DNA of 64,000 nucleotides from Streptomyces bluensis (GTDB lineage Bacteria > Actinomycetota > Actinomycetes > Streptomycetales > Streptomycetaceae), in the NCBI RefSeq assembly GCF_014650715.1, contig NZ_BMVM01000015.1, positions 62,001-126,000 on the forward strand, read 5' to 3'. The translations under genes were made by a program, and so were the position numbers. Positions 1-7,785 of this stretch are shown piece after piece (position 1 is the first letter of the stretch; each line of letters opens with the position of its first letter). The notes below the pieces were generated by a model that saw nothing but the letters and a program-made list of their open reading frames with translations, was not told the origin of the DNA and searched no databases.

Positions 1-1
1 G

Positions 2-913
2 TCGGTGATGAGCGCGGAGGGCGGCATCTTCGACATCATCGCCGGCCGCTACTCCGGCGCCCCCAACATGGAAGTCTTCCTCAAGGGGCACGCCGGGGAC
101 CGGCTGAGGGTCAACCGGCAGACCCGCCGCGAGTACATCGACGCCCCCGCGCTGACCATCGGCCTCGCCGTACAGCCGGACGTGCTGAGGGACATCGGGA
201 AGGTGAAGGGGTTCGAGGGACGCGGACTACTGGCCCGCTTCCTGTACTCCCTGCCGGTGTCCACGGTCGGTGAACGCGAGATCATCACCGCCCCGGTCCC
301 CGAACAGACGGCCGCCACCTACACCGCCCGGGTCATCGACCTCGCCCTGTCCCTGGCTGAGTGGACTGACCCGGCCGTCATCCAGCTCACCCCGGAAGCG
401 GACGCGGCGCTGATCGCCTATCAGAAGCGCATCGAACCGCAGCTCAAGGCACGCGGCGGCAAGCTGGGCCACATCTCCAACTGGGCGGGAAAGCTTGCCG
501 GGGCGACGGCCCGCATGGCCGCGCTGTTGCACCTCGCCGAACACGGCGGCAATGGCTACGCCCACCCTGTCACCGTCGACACCATGCGCGCGGCGATTGA
601 GCTGGGGGAGTACTACACCGCCCACGCCCTCGCCGTGTTCGACGTCATGGGCGCCGACCCGGTCCTGTCCCGCGCCCGCAGCGTGCTGGAAGCGCTGCGG
701 GACAACGGATGGGAGGACGTCAGCCGGCGGGATGTCTTCAGCGTCCTGTCCCGCAGCGAGGTCCCCACGGTCGCCGACCTCGAACCCGCGCTCGCCCTGC
801 TGGAAGACCACGGATACCTGCGGTCCTACCAGCCCGAGCGCACCGGCAAGCGCGGACGCCCACCGGCACCCCGCCTACAGGTCCACCCCACCCTGCGCCA
901 CGGCGGCCGGTGA
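2..913 (+). CDS. DUF3987-type replication-associated protein, C-terminal part
   Basis: The frame is open from the left edge, so only about the last 303 residues are present. The sequence resembles DUF3987 proteins, which are primase/helicase-associated proteins of actinomycete plasmids and AICEs (recognised from ALTIGLAVQPDVL and GLLARFLYSLP near the start). The last 90 residues look like a winged-helix module (DVFSVLSRSEVPTVADLEPA) followed by a basic, proline-rich tail. In element A it sits upstream of an inverted-repeat region and xis-int, where replication genes usually lie. A role in initiating or supporting element replication is inferred; no catalytic motif is visible in this fragment. 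Confidence 0.7.
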   Translation, partial: SVMSAEGGIFDIIAGRYSGAPNMEVFLKGHAGDRLRVNRQTRREYIDAPALTIGLAVQPDVLRDIGKVKGFEGRGLLARFLYSLPVSTVGEREIITAPVPEQTAATYTARVIDLALSLAEWTDPAVIQLTPEADAALIAYQKRIEPQLKARGGKLGHISNWAGKLAGATARMAALLHLAEHGGNGYAHPVTVDTMRAAIELGEYYTAHALAVFDVMGADPVLSRARSVLEALRDNGWEDVSRRDVFSVLSRSEVPTVADLEPALALLEDHGYLRSYQPERTGKRGRPPAPRLQVHPTLRHGGR

Positions 914-938
914 GACCTGCCCGCGCACACAACCCCTC

Positions 939-1215
939 CCGCACAAACCGCAAAATCGCAGAAAACTCCGGACACCCCCGCTGACCTGCGACGGGACCAC
1001 CGGTCCCACCCGGCCGGGGGGCCCGTCGCACAATCCCGCGATATTCCGCAAAAACCGAGCACCACCCCACCTGCCGGGACCGGCCGACGGCCGCCCGTGA
1101 TTTTTGCGGAATATCGCGGGTTTCTGCGGAGCACCACCCGCCGACACCCGCACATCACAACACCGCAGGTCAGTGGCCCTCCCCGGGGTTTCTGCGGATA
1201 TTGCGGTTTGTGCGG
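939..1215. repeat. Inverted and direct repeats, candidate replication or control region
   Basis: In this non-coding gap, 1035-1054 and 1101-1120 form a perfect 20-bp inverted repeat (the second arm reads tttttgcggaatatcgcggg). The outer 14-mer at 939-952 is the exact reverse complement of 1202-1215 (tgcggtttgtgcgg). The 13-mer gggtttctgcgga occurs at 1118-1130 and 1186-1198, and gagcaccaccc at 1057-1067 and 1129-1139. The elements are AT-rich compared with their surroundings. An origin of replication or a binding region for the adjacent regulator are both possible. Confidence 0.6.
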
Positions 1216-1254
1216 CGGCAACTGCCCATGAACTCAGCCCCACAGGAGTGAGCC

Positions 1255-1482
1255 GTGGACGAACCCACCACCTTCCCCCTCGCCCCCGCCGAAGACCCGA
1301 CCCTGGTTCTCCTCACCGTCGAGGAAGCCGCCCGCCGACTCCGCGTCGGCCGCACCACGTGCTACGGGCTCATCCGCTCAGGAGAGCTGGAGTCCATCGA
1401 CATCGGCCGTCTCCGCCGCGTCCCCGCCGACGCGCCGGCCGCGTACCTCGCCCGTCGACGCGCGGCCCGACGAGCCGCTTGA
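1255..1482 (+). CDS. xis: Excisionase (MerR/Xis-like helix-turn-helix)
   Basis: A 75-residue protein with the helix-turn-helix signature LTVEEAARRLRVGRTTCYGLI at residues 20-40, followed by the wing GELESIDIGRLRRVPADA. This is the small excisionase/AlpA-type architecture found directly upstream of AICE integrases. It begins at GTG preceded by AGGAG about 6 bases upstream. The gap to the integrase is 85 bases, so the two are probably co-transcribed. The expected role is to bias the integrase toward excision. The sequence closely parallels the corresponding gene of element C. Confidence 0.85.
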   Translation: MDEPTTFPLAPAEDPTLVLLTVEEAARRLRVGRTTCYGLIRSGELESIDIGRLRRVPADAPAAYLARRRAARRAA

Positions 1483-1567
1483 CGCCGCCCGGGGCGGCGG
1501 CACTCCCGGACAGGACAGCCCGCCGCCCCGGTCTCCATCCCGACACCAAGAAACAGGAGCGCTGCCT

Positions 1568-2854
1568 GTGGCAGAGAAAAAGAAGGGCACCCGCCGCGCC
1601 AACGGCGAATCGGCCATCTACTTCGGGGCGGACGGTCGTTGGCACGCGCGCGTCCCGATGGGCTACAAGGACAACGGGGAGCCGTACCGCCGACACCTGA
1701 CGCGTAAGACGCGCGACGACCTGGTTGAAGAAGTCAAAAAGCTGGAGAAGCAGCGCGACGCGGGTTCGGCACAACAGCCGGGCAAAGCATGGACGGTTGA
1801 GAAGTGGCTGTGGCACTGGGTTGAGAACATCGCCAAGCCGACCGTCAGCGAGAACACATACGACGGCTACGAGGTCGCCGTTCGCGTGCACCTCGTTCCT
1901 GGTGTCGGCAAGCACCGCCTTGACCGCTTGCAGCCCGAACACCTGGAAAGCCTGTACCGCCGCATGCAGGCGAACGGGGAGCGCAAGGCCGGTACGGCTC
2001 ACCAGGCCCACCGCACCGCCCGAACCGCGCTGGGGGAGGCCGTACGGCGCGGCTACGCGGCGAAGAATGCCGCCGCATTGGCGAAGCCGCCACGGATGGA
2101 AGAGGACGAATCCGAGGTAGAGCCCTACTCCGTGAAAGAGGTTCAGTGCCTGTTGCTCGAAGCCAACAGGCGCCGGAACAGCGCGCGTTGGATGCTGGCG
2201 TTGGCGCTCGGACTGCGGCAGGGCGAGACGCTCGGACTGCGCTGGTCTGACGTCGACCTGGACAACGAGTACCTGAAACTGCGCCGGAACCGTCTGCGCC
2301 CCAGGTACAAGCACGGGTGCCCGGAAGCCGCACCGTGCGGCCGGGCGAAGGCGGGGTACTGCCCGGACAGGGTGCAGGTCCGGCGTGAGACCAAGAACAC
2401 CAAGTCCCGCGCCGGCCGCCGCGCCGTGCCCCTGCCCGGTCCGCTGGTCGCCATGCTCCGGGCCCATGCCGAGACACAAGAGCGGGAGCGCAAGGCAGCC
2501 GGCGACCTGTGGGTCGAGTCGGATTATGTGTTCACCAAGCCGTTGGGTGGCCCCCTCAGTCCGAACACGGACTACCACGACTGGAAGCGGCTACTGGAAG
2601 ACGCGGGGGTCCGGAACGCTCGGCTGCACGACGCCCGGCACACGGCCGCCACCGTGCTCATGCTGCTCGGAGTCCCAGACCGTGTCATCGATCAGATCAT
2701 GGGGTGGGAGCCGGGGACCTCCGCGAGCATGCGGGCGAGGTACCTGCATGTGCCGGACGCCATGCTCAAGGAGGTGGCCCGGAAGATCGCGGATGCCATC
2801 TGGGGACCCCCGGAAACGTCGCCTGGGGACAAAAACCAGGACAACGACGGCTGA
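1568..2854 (+). CDS. int: Tyrosine site-specific integrase of element A
   Basis: A 428-residue tyrosine recombinase. The N-terminal arm/SAM-like core-binding region (residues about 70-165: WTVEKWLWHWVENIA, VSENTYDGYEVAVRVHL) precedes the catalytic domain. The catalytic Arg is in LALGLRQGETLGLRW, the HxxR box in LHDARHTAATVLM, and the nucleophile Tyr is in RARYLHVPDAM. An insertion with Cys/His residues (KHGCPEAAPCGRAKAGYCP) is shared with the other two integrases here. It starts at GTG after an AGGAG box. A hairpin and the tRNA-Ser att copy follow, so it is expected to recombine the tRNA-Ser 3' end. Confidence 0.93.
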   Translation: MAEKKKGTRRANGESAIYFGADGRWHARVPMGYKDNGEPYRRHLTRKTRDDLVEEVKKLEKQRDAGSAQQPGKAWTVEKWLWHWVENIAKPTVSENTYDGYEVAVRVHLVPGVGKHRLDRLQPEHLESLYRRMQANGERKAGTAHQAHRTARTALGEAVRRGYAAKNAAALAKPPRMEEDESEVEPYSVKEVQCLLLEANRRRNSARWMLALALGLRQGETLGLRWSDVDLDNEYLKLRRNRLRPRYKHGCPEAAPCGRAKAGYCPDRVQVRRETKNTKSRAGRRAVPLPGPLVAMLRAHAETQERERKAAGDLWVESDYVFTKPLGGPLSPNTDYHDWKRLLEDAGVRNARLHDARHTAATVLMLLGVPDRVIDQIMGWEPGTSASMRARYLHVPDAMLKEVARKIADAIWGPPETSPGDKNQDNDG

Positions 2855-2864
2855 GTGGACAACG

Positions 2865-2896
2865 AAGCGGCCCCGCTGTGATCAGCGGGGCCGCTT
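2865..2896 (+). terminator. Terminator after element A integrase
   Basis: The 13-bp perfect stem AAGCGGCCCCGCT with loop GTGATC is followed by TCGTTT. Analogous hairpins lie between the last gene and the att core in elements B and C. Confidence 0.85.
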
Positions 2897-2918
2897 CGTT
2901 TCGCCTGTTCAGGCGGCT

Positions 2919-2972
2919 GCGGAGGATACGAGATTCGAACTCGTGAGGGGTTGCCCCCAACACGCTTTCCAA
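2919..2972. repeat. att core copy 1 (tRNA-Ser 3' half)
   Basis: This is a 54-bp exact copy of the 3' part of the tRNA-Ser(GGA) gene, minus-strand sense, from the discriminator base through the T and variable arms into the anticodon. Identity stops after CTTTCCAA. The 5' half of a tRNA is absent, so this is an attachment-site remnant and not a tRNA gene. Confidence 0.92.
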
Positions 2973-3017
2973 ATGTTCGTCTGGGGGTTCGGGGTGGGCC
3001 GGGGGCGTTCTGACCTG

Positions 3018-3090
3018 CGGCGGAGCGGTTCGCTGGATGGGCGGTGGACGGCGCTGGACGGGGGTGAATGCAACCAGAACTGCAACCATG
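3018..3090. repeat. Left-end sequence of element B, repeated near 7.4 kb
   Basis: A ~72-bp stretch beginning cggcggagcggttcgctgga is repeated, with roughly 80% identity by eye, at 7411-7482. Both end in the tandem arm-type motif (ATGCAACC and AACTGCAACC). It probably marks the left arm of an integrated element. Confidence 0.7.
3067..3087. repeat. Putative integrase arm site, left end of element B
   Basis: Tandem AATGCAACC and AACTGCAACC separated by two bases. The same motif sits just inside the right end of element B at 38727-38748. Confidence 0.55.
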
Positions 3091-3268
3091 CGTCGACGAG
3101 GACGGCGCGGGTTCGGGTGGTCGCCATCGACCAGGTCGGCATTGGCCAGCACCGCAGGCAGGGTCTCGCTCATTTACGTTGCGGGCAGTCATTCAGGCAA
3201 GCTGCAGGGCGTTCGCAGAGGTCGAAAATGCGGAGCGCGCCGGGTGGTCGGGCCATCACTATGGCTCC

Positions 3269-3979
3269 GTGGATGATGCGCTTGTGGACGACGTGGACGC
3301 CGCCGGGGATGACCCGTTTGATCTGACCCGTCTGCCTCCGCGCCGGTCGGAGTGGAACAGCATCGCTGTTCTCGGAGGTGCCCACGAGGACGATCTCGAC
3401 CTGGCTCTCGGTTACCTGGAGGCGGGTGCCATCCTGGCGAGCCACTGGATCCGGACGGGCACGAACGACGCTCTGCCCGTGCCGATCTACTACCAGTACC
3501 GGCATGCCATCGAACTCGCCTTGAAGTGGAACATCCGGTCGGCCGCGACTTGTCTGCGCCGCGACGGAGTGTCGGTGCCGCCCGACGAGCTCGACAACTT
3601 CCTGACGAGGTCCCACGTGATCGCGCACCTGGCGGACCGATTGAACCAGTACCTCGGCCGGCTGATGCCGGCCCCGAACGACCGGATCGATCCGCCCACT
3701 CAAGACACCCTGGACTGGCTCCACCAGCTCGACGAGAACGGGCAGACCTTTCGGTACAGCACGGTGAAGGGCGGCAAGGGGCAGGGGTTGGTGCGGGCGC
3801 GGCCGAACCAGCAGAGGGTCGACTTCGACGCGGACGTCCGGCGTCTCCACGCTGCCGCCTGGATGCTGTTCGCAGGCTTGTCCGGTGTCCTTGACGCACA
3901 CGCGGAGAACCAAGCCGAGTACTACGCCGAATGCGAGGCCGAGTACTACGCCGAGATGCGGCAGGACATGGAGTGCTGA
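3269..3979 (+). CDS. Conserved-looking hypothetical protein, possibly HEPN-like
   Basis: The function is not recognised. The frame is open from 3068, but its first bases coincide with the att-arm repeat and codon bias is weak until about 3270, so I place the start at the GTG here (236 residues); an upstream TTG at 3179 is an alternative. The segment PIYYQYRHAIELALKW, an Arg-His pair inside an amphipathic helix, resembles the RxxxxH-bearing helix of HEPN-type proteins, but no full motif can be assigned. The C-terminus repeats AEYYAE twice. It lies upstream of the OLD-family gene, a setting where defence genes are common. Confidence 0.55.
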   Translation: MDDALVDDVDAAGDDPFDLTRLPPRRSEWNSIAVLGGAHEDDLDLALGYLEAGAILASHWIRTGTNDALPVPIYYQYRHAIELALKWNIRSAATCLRRDGVSVPPDELDNFLTRSHVIAHLADRLNQYLGRLMPAPNDRIDPPTQDTLDWLHQLDENGQTFRYSTVKGGKGQGLVRARPNQQRVDFDADVRRLHAAAWMLFAGLSGVLDAHAENQAEYYAECEAEYYAEMRQDMEC

Positions 3980-4289
3980 GCGCCCCAGCTGTCTCTGCTC
4001 CGGTGGTCAGCTCCGGCAACACCATCCGCGCAGCCGGGTCCTCGGCGAGGCGATCACGTCCGTGCAAAGGATCCCGGAAAGTGCGGGCGATGCGGAAGGC
4101 GGTGGCTCTCTTCCTGAGAGAGGCCCCACCCACTGCCGACGACTGTCCCTGGGCGGGACCAAGACCTGTGGCGGATGTCTCGTGTACCCAATTATGAAAA
4201 GAAACTGACCTCACATCACCTCTGACGCTAGCGTCACAGTTGTCCCTGTGGGCCCCGCAGGCCCGTACCTTTGCATCCCCAGGACGCTC
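3980..4289. other. Non-coding gap, no feature recognised
   Basis: There is no convincing open frame on either strand and no repeat. The last 90 bases (AAAAGAAACTGACC and GACGCTAGCGTC) are less GC-rich and could hold the promoter of the downstream ATPase gene. GACGCTAGCGTC at 4223-4234 is a perfect 12-base palindrome. Confidence 0.5.
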
Positions 4290-6155
4290 GTGAAGATCAA
4301 GCGCGTATGTATCGAGAACTTCTGTTGCCTGCGCTCGCTGGATGTCTCCTTCGACGCCATCACTTCCCTCATCGGCCCCACGGGCGTCGGTAAGTCCACC
4401 GTGCTGCGTGCCCTTGACTGGTTCTTCAACGGAGACAAGGGAGGAGTGCTCGGGGAAGAGGACGTTCACTCGGCGGCGGAAGGCAAGCGAATCCGTGTGG
4501 AAGTGGAGTTCGACGGACTGACGGCGTTCGACCGCGCCGCGTTGGGGTACTACGCGCCCGACGGAGTTGACTCCGTACGGATCTGGCGCACATGGGAGGA
4601 CGGGGACGACCGGATCACCGGAAAGGCTTTGGCATACCCGCCGTTCGACGAGATCAGGCGGCTTGAGGGAAAACGCGAGAAGCACAACGCGTACAAGGCG
4701 CTGAGGGCAAGCGACCCTGGGCTGGATCTGCCTGCTGCTAAGGGATCGGACGATGCAGAGGCCGCCATGCGTGTCTGGGAGTCGCAGAACCGCGATCGGC
4801 TCGCCGAAACGGATGTCGAGGGCACTCAGTTCTTTGGGTTCGCTGGCCAAGGGCTGCTCGCCAAGCTGATCGACTTCGTGTTCATCTCCGCCGACCTGCG
4901 CGCGTATGAGGAGGCGGACGACGGCAAGGCCACGGCGGTGGGCAGGATTCTTGAGCACGCGGTCGACCGTTCTGAGGCCGATGCGCGGTTCACCGCGATC
5001 GAGGACGACGCGCAGACAGCTCGTGAGAAGGTGCACAAGGAGGTCTACGGGCCGGTGCTCAAGAAGCTGTCCGGCTCGCTATCCGACGAGGTCGCCAAAT
5101 TCAGCACGGGGCGGCACATCGTCGTGAAACCTGTGGCGCAGGTCCCGAAGCCGGCCAAGACAACGTTCGCGGTCAGCATCAAGGACGGGGCAGCCATGAC
5201 CTTGGTGCGTCGCCAGGGCCACGGCTTCCAGCGAGCGCTGATCATCGCTGCACTGAAGTACCTCGCGGAAACTCGGCGACCCGAGGACGGGACCCGGTCG
5301 CTGTGTCTGGCGATCGAGGAGCCGGAGCTCTTCCAGCACCCTGCGCAGACAAGGGTCTTCGCACAGGTTCTGCGCGGCCTTGTCGCCTCGGCGGCGGACC
5401 GAACTCAGGTGATGTATGCAACTCACAGCCCGGTGTTCATCGACCCTCGCAACTACGAGCAGATCCGTCGGCTGGCCAGGGTGGGCAGCGGGGAACATCC
5501 CGATGTCAGGGTGCGGCAGCTCTCCGAACTGGATCTCGTTCAGTCTCTCAACGGTCGAGTGTCGGAGAAGTCCATCCGGCGTCATGCGACAACGCGCTAC
5601 GTGAAGGACCTGGCAGAGGGGCTGTTCGTCTCGGCCGCTGTGCTCGTTGAAGGAGAGGCAGACGAGGCGGTCATCCTCGGTTTCGCCGAGCAGCAGGGCC
5701 TGAGTCTCGGCGCGAACGGCATCAGCGTGATCAATGTGGAAGGCAAGGACAACCTCATCCTCGCCCACGCCATCCTGAGTGGATTCGGTGTGAGGTGCTA
5801 CGTGGTCTTCGACGGCGACACGGGGCCCAAAGCGCTGGCCGGGAAGGCAGAGGCAGTCCGTGTGGCAGGCGAGAAGAACATCAATATCCTTGGCTACCTG
5901 GGTGCTTCGGCGAACGCTCGGCCAGCCACCGCGTGCGAAGCGACTCATACCGTCTTCGAGGATGACTTGGAGGCGTATCTCGCCGAGCACTGGCCGGCGT
6001 GGACTGAGCGTCGTAAGGAACTGGCCAAACAGGGCGATGGCTATGTCGCCGACTGTAAGCATGCTCCGACGTACGCCGAGGCCGCCCGTACCGCCAGGGG
6101 AGAGCCGAAACTCCTGTACGCGCTGCTGGAGAACGTGATGGCGCTGGCCAGATAG
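4290..6155 (+). CDS. OLD-family ATP-dependent nuclease (AAA ATPase plus TOPRIM)
   Basis: A 621-residue overcoming-lysogenization-defect (OLD) family protein. The N-terminal ABC-type ATPase has Walker A GPTGVGKST (Lys about 35) and a Walker B region LCLAIEEPELFQHP, followed by THSPVFID. The C-terminal TOPRIM nuclease domain has VLVEGEADEAVI and the acidic pair VVFDGDTG. Family members cleave DNA using metal ions in TOPRIM and act in phage defence. GTG is chosen because MKIKRVCIENF is the usual family N-terminus. No UvrD-like helicase follows, so it is not a Gabija pair; it appears to be a stand-alone (class 1) OLD. Confidence 0.85.
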   Translation: MKIKRVCIENFCCLRSLDVSFDAITSLIGPTGVGKSTVLRALDWFFNGDKGGVLGEEDVHSAAEGKRIRVEVEFDGLTAFDRAALGYYAPDGVDSVRIWRTWEDGDDRITGKALAYPPFDEIRRLEGKREKHNAYKALRASDPGLDLPAAKGSDDAEAAMRVWESQNRDRLAETDVEGTQFFGFAGQGLLAKLIDFVFISADLRAYEEADDGKATAVGRILEHAVDRSEADARFTAIEDDAQTAREKVHKEVYGPVLKKLSGSLSDEVAKFSTGRHIVVKPVAQVPKPAKTTFAVSIKDGAAMTLVRRQGHGFQRALIIAALKYLAETRRPEDGTRSLCLAIEEPELFQHPAQTRVFAQVLRGLVASAADRTQVMYATHSPVFIDPRNYEQIRRLARVGSGEHPDVRVRQLSELDLVQSLNGRVSEKSIRRHATTRYVKDLAEGLFVSAAVLVEGEADEAVILGFAEQQGLSLGANGISVINVEGKDNLILAHAILSGFGVRCYVVFDGDTGPKALAGKAEAVRVAGEKNINILGYLGASANARPATACEATHTVFEDDLEAYLAEHWPAWTERRKELAKQGDGYVADCKHAPTYAEAARTARGEPKLLYALLENVMALAR

Positions 6156-6350
6156 CCGACGACGCGGGCCATGTCGGCCAGCACCTCGTCACGAGGGGCG
6201 CCTAGATTGCCCACGCCCCCCTCCGGCGTGCGGGGGTCCCAGCCTGACAGGTGCAGAGCAAACGAGAAGAGCTTTTCCAACTATATGTGCCACCGTGGGC
6301 CTTACCGCCGAAGACTGGCTTTGTTCGGTTTCCCGGCGAAAGGAAGCATC

Positions 6351-7280
6351 GTGGTAATCAATTCGGATCGCGTGGTCTCAAACAGCGCCCAAGTCTGCGA
6401 GAAACAGCCCGATACCGGTGCGCCGCACCCTTTGCCCCAGGCGTCAGAGCGGGCCGCGTCCCTGCTGCGGGCGCATGACGCATGGGCTCTGCCGGTCGAG
6501 GTCCTGGGGGATGCCCTGGGTGCGACGTTCTCCGAGGAGGAACTGATCGACGACCACCAGGCATGGCTCATCGCCCTCCGCGGCCAGACCGTTGTCGTCA
6601 CTCTCCCCGGACTGCCGGAGGAAGCGAAGAACCGCCACATCCGGCGGCTCTTCTCCGAGCACATCAGTCACGGATGGGCCGCCATCACAGTGAACTCGGC
6701 GGAAGGGGTGACCTTCGCCGAGACTTTGCTGGAGGAGGTCGACCCGGAGGACGGTCCGGCAGACGATCCACCCGACGTGCGCTCGAAGCAGAGCAAGGAC
6801 GTGCGCGACCTCTACGAAGGATCCGCCTACGCGCCACTGCACGGCTGGCGCAGCGACGAGGAGGTGATCGCGGCACTGCGCACGCTGATCACCGATGCAC
6901 TCGCCGGCACGGCCGAGGACATGCCGGAGGAGGCATACCCGCTTCCCGACGGAGTAGGTGCCACGGTCGCGATCGGCTACGACGACCAGGGAGCACTGCA
7001 CCCCCTGGTCTGGGTCCGCACGGATATCCCCAGCGGGCTGCGAGCGGACCTATGGGGGTACTGCGCCGCGCTGTCCGCCAGCCTCGACCGCGTGGATGCC
7101 GAGCCCGACGAGAACGGCATCTTTTACGTGGGAATGGAACGCTCGCCGGTGACCAGCCCGGGTGTGGCGCTGCTCGCGGCGGTCACTGTTCAGCGGATGG
7201 GCCGACGCCCTGAGGACTGCTCCTTCCCCCTCCTCGCGCCCCCCGCTCAGACAGAGGAGGCACCGCCGCTGGCTGCGTGA
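6351..7280 (+). CDS. Hypothetical protein next to OLD nuclease
   Basis: A 309-residue soluble, acidic protein of unrecognised family. The start is a GTG with AGGAAG five bases upstream; upstream open sequence lacks coding bias. The N-terminal ~140 residues (SLLRAHDAWALPVEVLGDAL and ITVNSAEGVTFAETLLEEVD) and the C-terminal ~150 residues (DGVGATVAIGYDDQGALHPL) look like two alpha/beta modules joined by an acidic Pro/Asp linker. It follows the ATPase gene in the same direction after about 195 bases, so partnership is possible but not shown. No transmembrane segment or nuclease motif is visible. Confidence 0.6.
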   Translation: MVINSDRVVSNSAQVCEKQPDTGAPHPLPQASERAASLLRAHDAWALPVEVLGDALGATFSEEELIDDHQAWLIALRGQTVVVTLPGLPEEAKNRHIRRLFSEHISHGWAAITVNSAEGVTFAETLLEEVDPEDGPADDPPDVRSKQSKDVRDLYEGSAYAPLHGWRSDEEVIAALRTLITDALAGTAEDMPEEAYPLPDGVGATVAIGYDDQGALHPLVWVRTDIPSGLRADLWGYCAALSASLDRVDAEPDENGIFYVGMERSPVTSPGVALLAAVTVQRMGRRPEDCSFPLLAPPAQTEEAPPLAA

Positions 7281-7372
7281 TGAGGAGGGAACGCCGCCCG
7301 ACAGCCAGAGATACGGTCCGCCTGAGTCCAGGCCCGCTGGCCGCTATCCCTCCCGTCGTCTGCCAAAGCCTC

Positions 7373-7400
7373 CTGTACCCGGCCCCAGCACCGGGTACAG
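7373..7400 (+). terminator. Hairpin terminator
   Basis: A perfect 10-bp stem CTGTACCCGG / CCGGGTACAG with an 8-base loop, about 90 bases after the preceding gene and directly before the repeated left-end sequence. Confidence 0.65.
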
Positions 7401-7410
7401 GGGGGCGACG

Positions 7411-7482
7411 CGGCGGGGCGGTTCGCTGGACAGACGGTGGATGGCGCCGGACGGGGTGTATCCAACCAAAACTGCGACCACG
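7411..7482. repeat. Second copy of the element B left end, without att core
   Basis: Matches 3018-3090 along its length, including the tandem arm-type motif (TATCCAACC and AACTGCGACC at 7459-7479). No tRNA-Ser fragment precedes it. It is best read as the scar of another element boundary whose core was deleted. Confidence 0.65.
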
Positions 7483-7496
7483 CGGGGGCAGGCAGG

Positions 7497-7685
7497 TCAC
7501 AGCGTGCCGTTCTCCAAAAGGTCGCGGATCGCGTCGTCCTTCCGACGGACAACGATTCGCCCGTCCCCGTCGCTGTACACCACGACGGCGGCCCCTGGTG
7601 ACAGCCCAGCCTCCGCGAGTACCCCCAAGGGGATTTGGACGGTGCCGGCTTCGGAGACGGTGGTCTCGGCTGGTTCCCTGATCAT
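7497..7685 (-). CDS. AbrB/MazE/SpoVT-type DNA-binding protein
   Basis: A 62-residue swapped-hairpin AbrB-type domain: TTVSEAGTVQIPLGVLAEAG, then GAAVVVYSDGDGRIVVRRKD. Such proteins are transcription regulators or antitoxins. No toxin gene (PIN, MazF, Doc) lies beside it: leftward is the repeat and terminator, rightward the GIY-YIG nuclease on the same strand after about 100 bases. It may regulate the adjacent restriction locus or be an orphan antitoxin; the sequence does not decide. Confidence 0.75.
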   Translation of the reverse strand: MIREPAETTVSEAGTVQIPLGVLAEAGLSPGAAVVVYSDGDGRIVVRRKDDAIRDLLENGTL

Positions 7686-7785
7686 TCGTTCAGTGTGTCA
7701 TCAGGTGTTCCGCGACGTGCGCTGCCTACAGGCGAGAATGATGGGCTCCCCTTTCCGAGAGGGGGCTGTGCTCTATCCCATCTGT

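Larger units (their letters stand above)
1..2972. mobile_element. Element A (right end only): AICE-like element in tRNA-Ser
   Basis: This is the right-hand end of an integrated element that continues beyond the left edge. Seen: a replication-type gene, a repeat-rich gap, a small MerR-like excisionase, a tyrosine integrase, a strong hairpin, then a 54-bp copy of the tRNA-Ser 3' half. The order xis, int, hairpin, att is repeated in element C, which supports an independent element. It is the most distal of three elements stacked on the same tRNA. Confidence 0.8.

Noticed and set aside
2919..2972. Functional tRNA-Ser genes at 2.9 and 38.8 kb
   Set aside because: Only the 3' half is present; the 5' acceptor strand, D-arm and part of the anticodon stem are missing.
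3189..5036. 615-residue open frame antisense to the OLD gene
   Set aside because: It overlaps well-supported genes on the other strand and has Arg/Pro/Ser-rich low-complexity sequence typical of shadow frames in high-GC DNA.
4290..7280. Gabija system
   Set aside because: GajA-like OLD protein is present but no UvrD-type GajB helicase follows; the neighbour has no helicase motifs.
7497..7685. Toxin-antitoxin pair with the AbrB-type protein
   Set aside because: No PIN, MazF, Doc or other toxin reading frame lies on either side.
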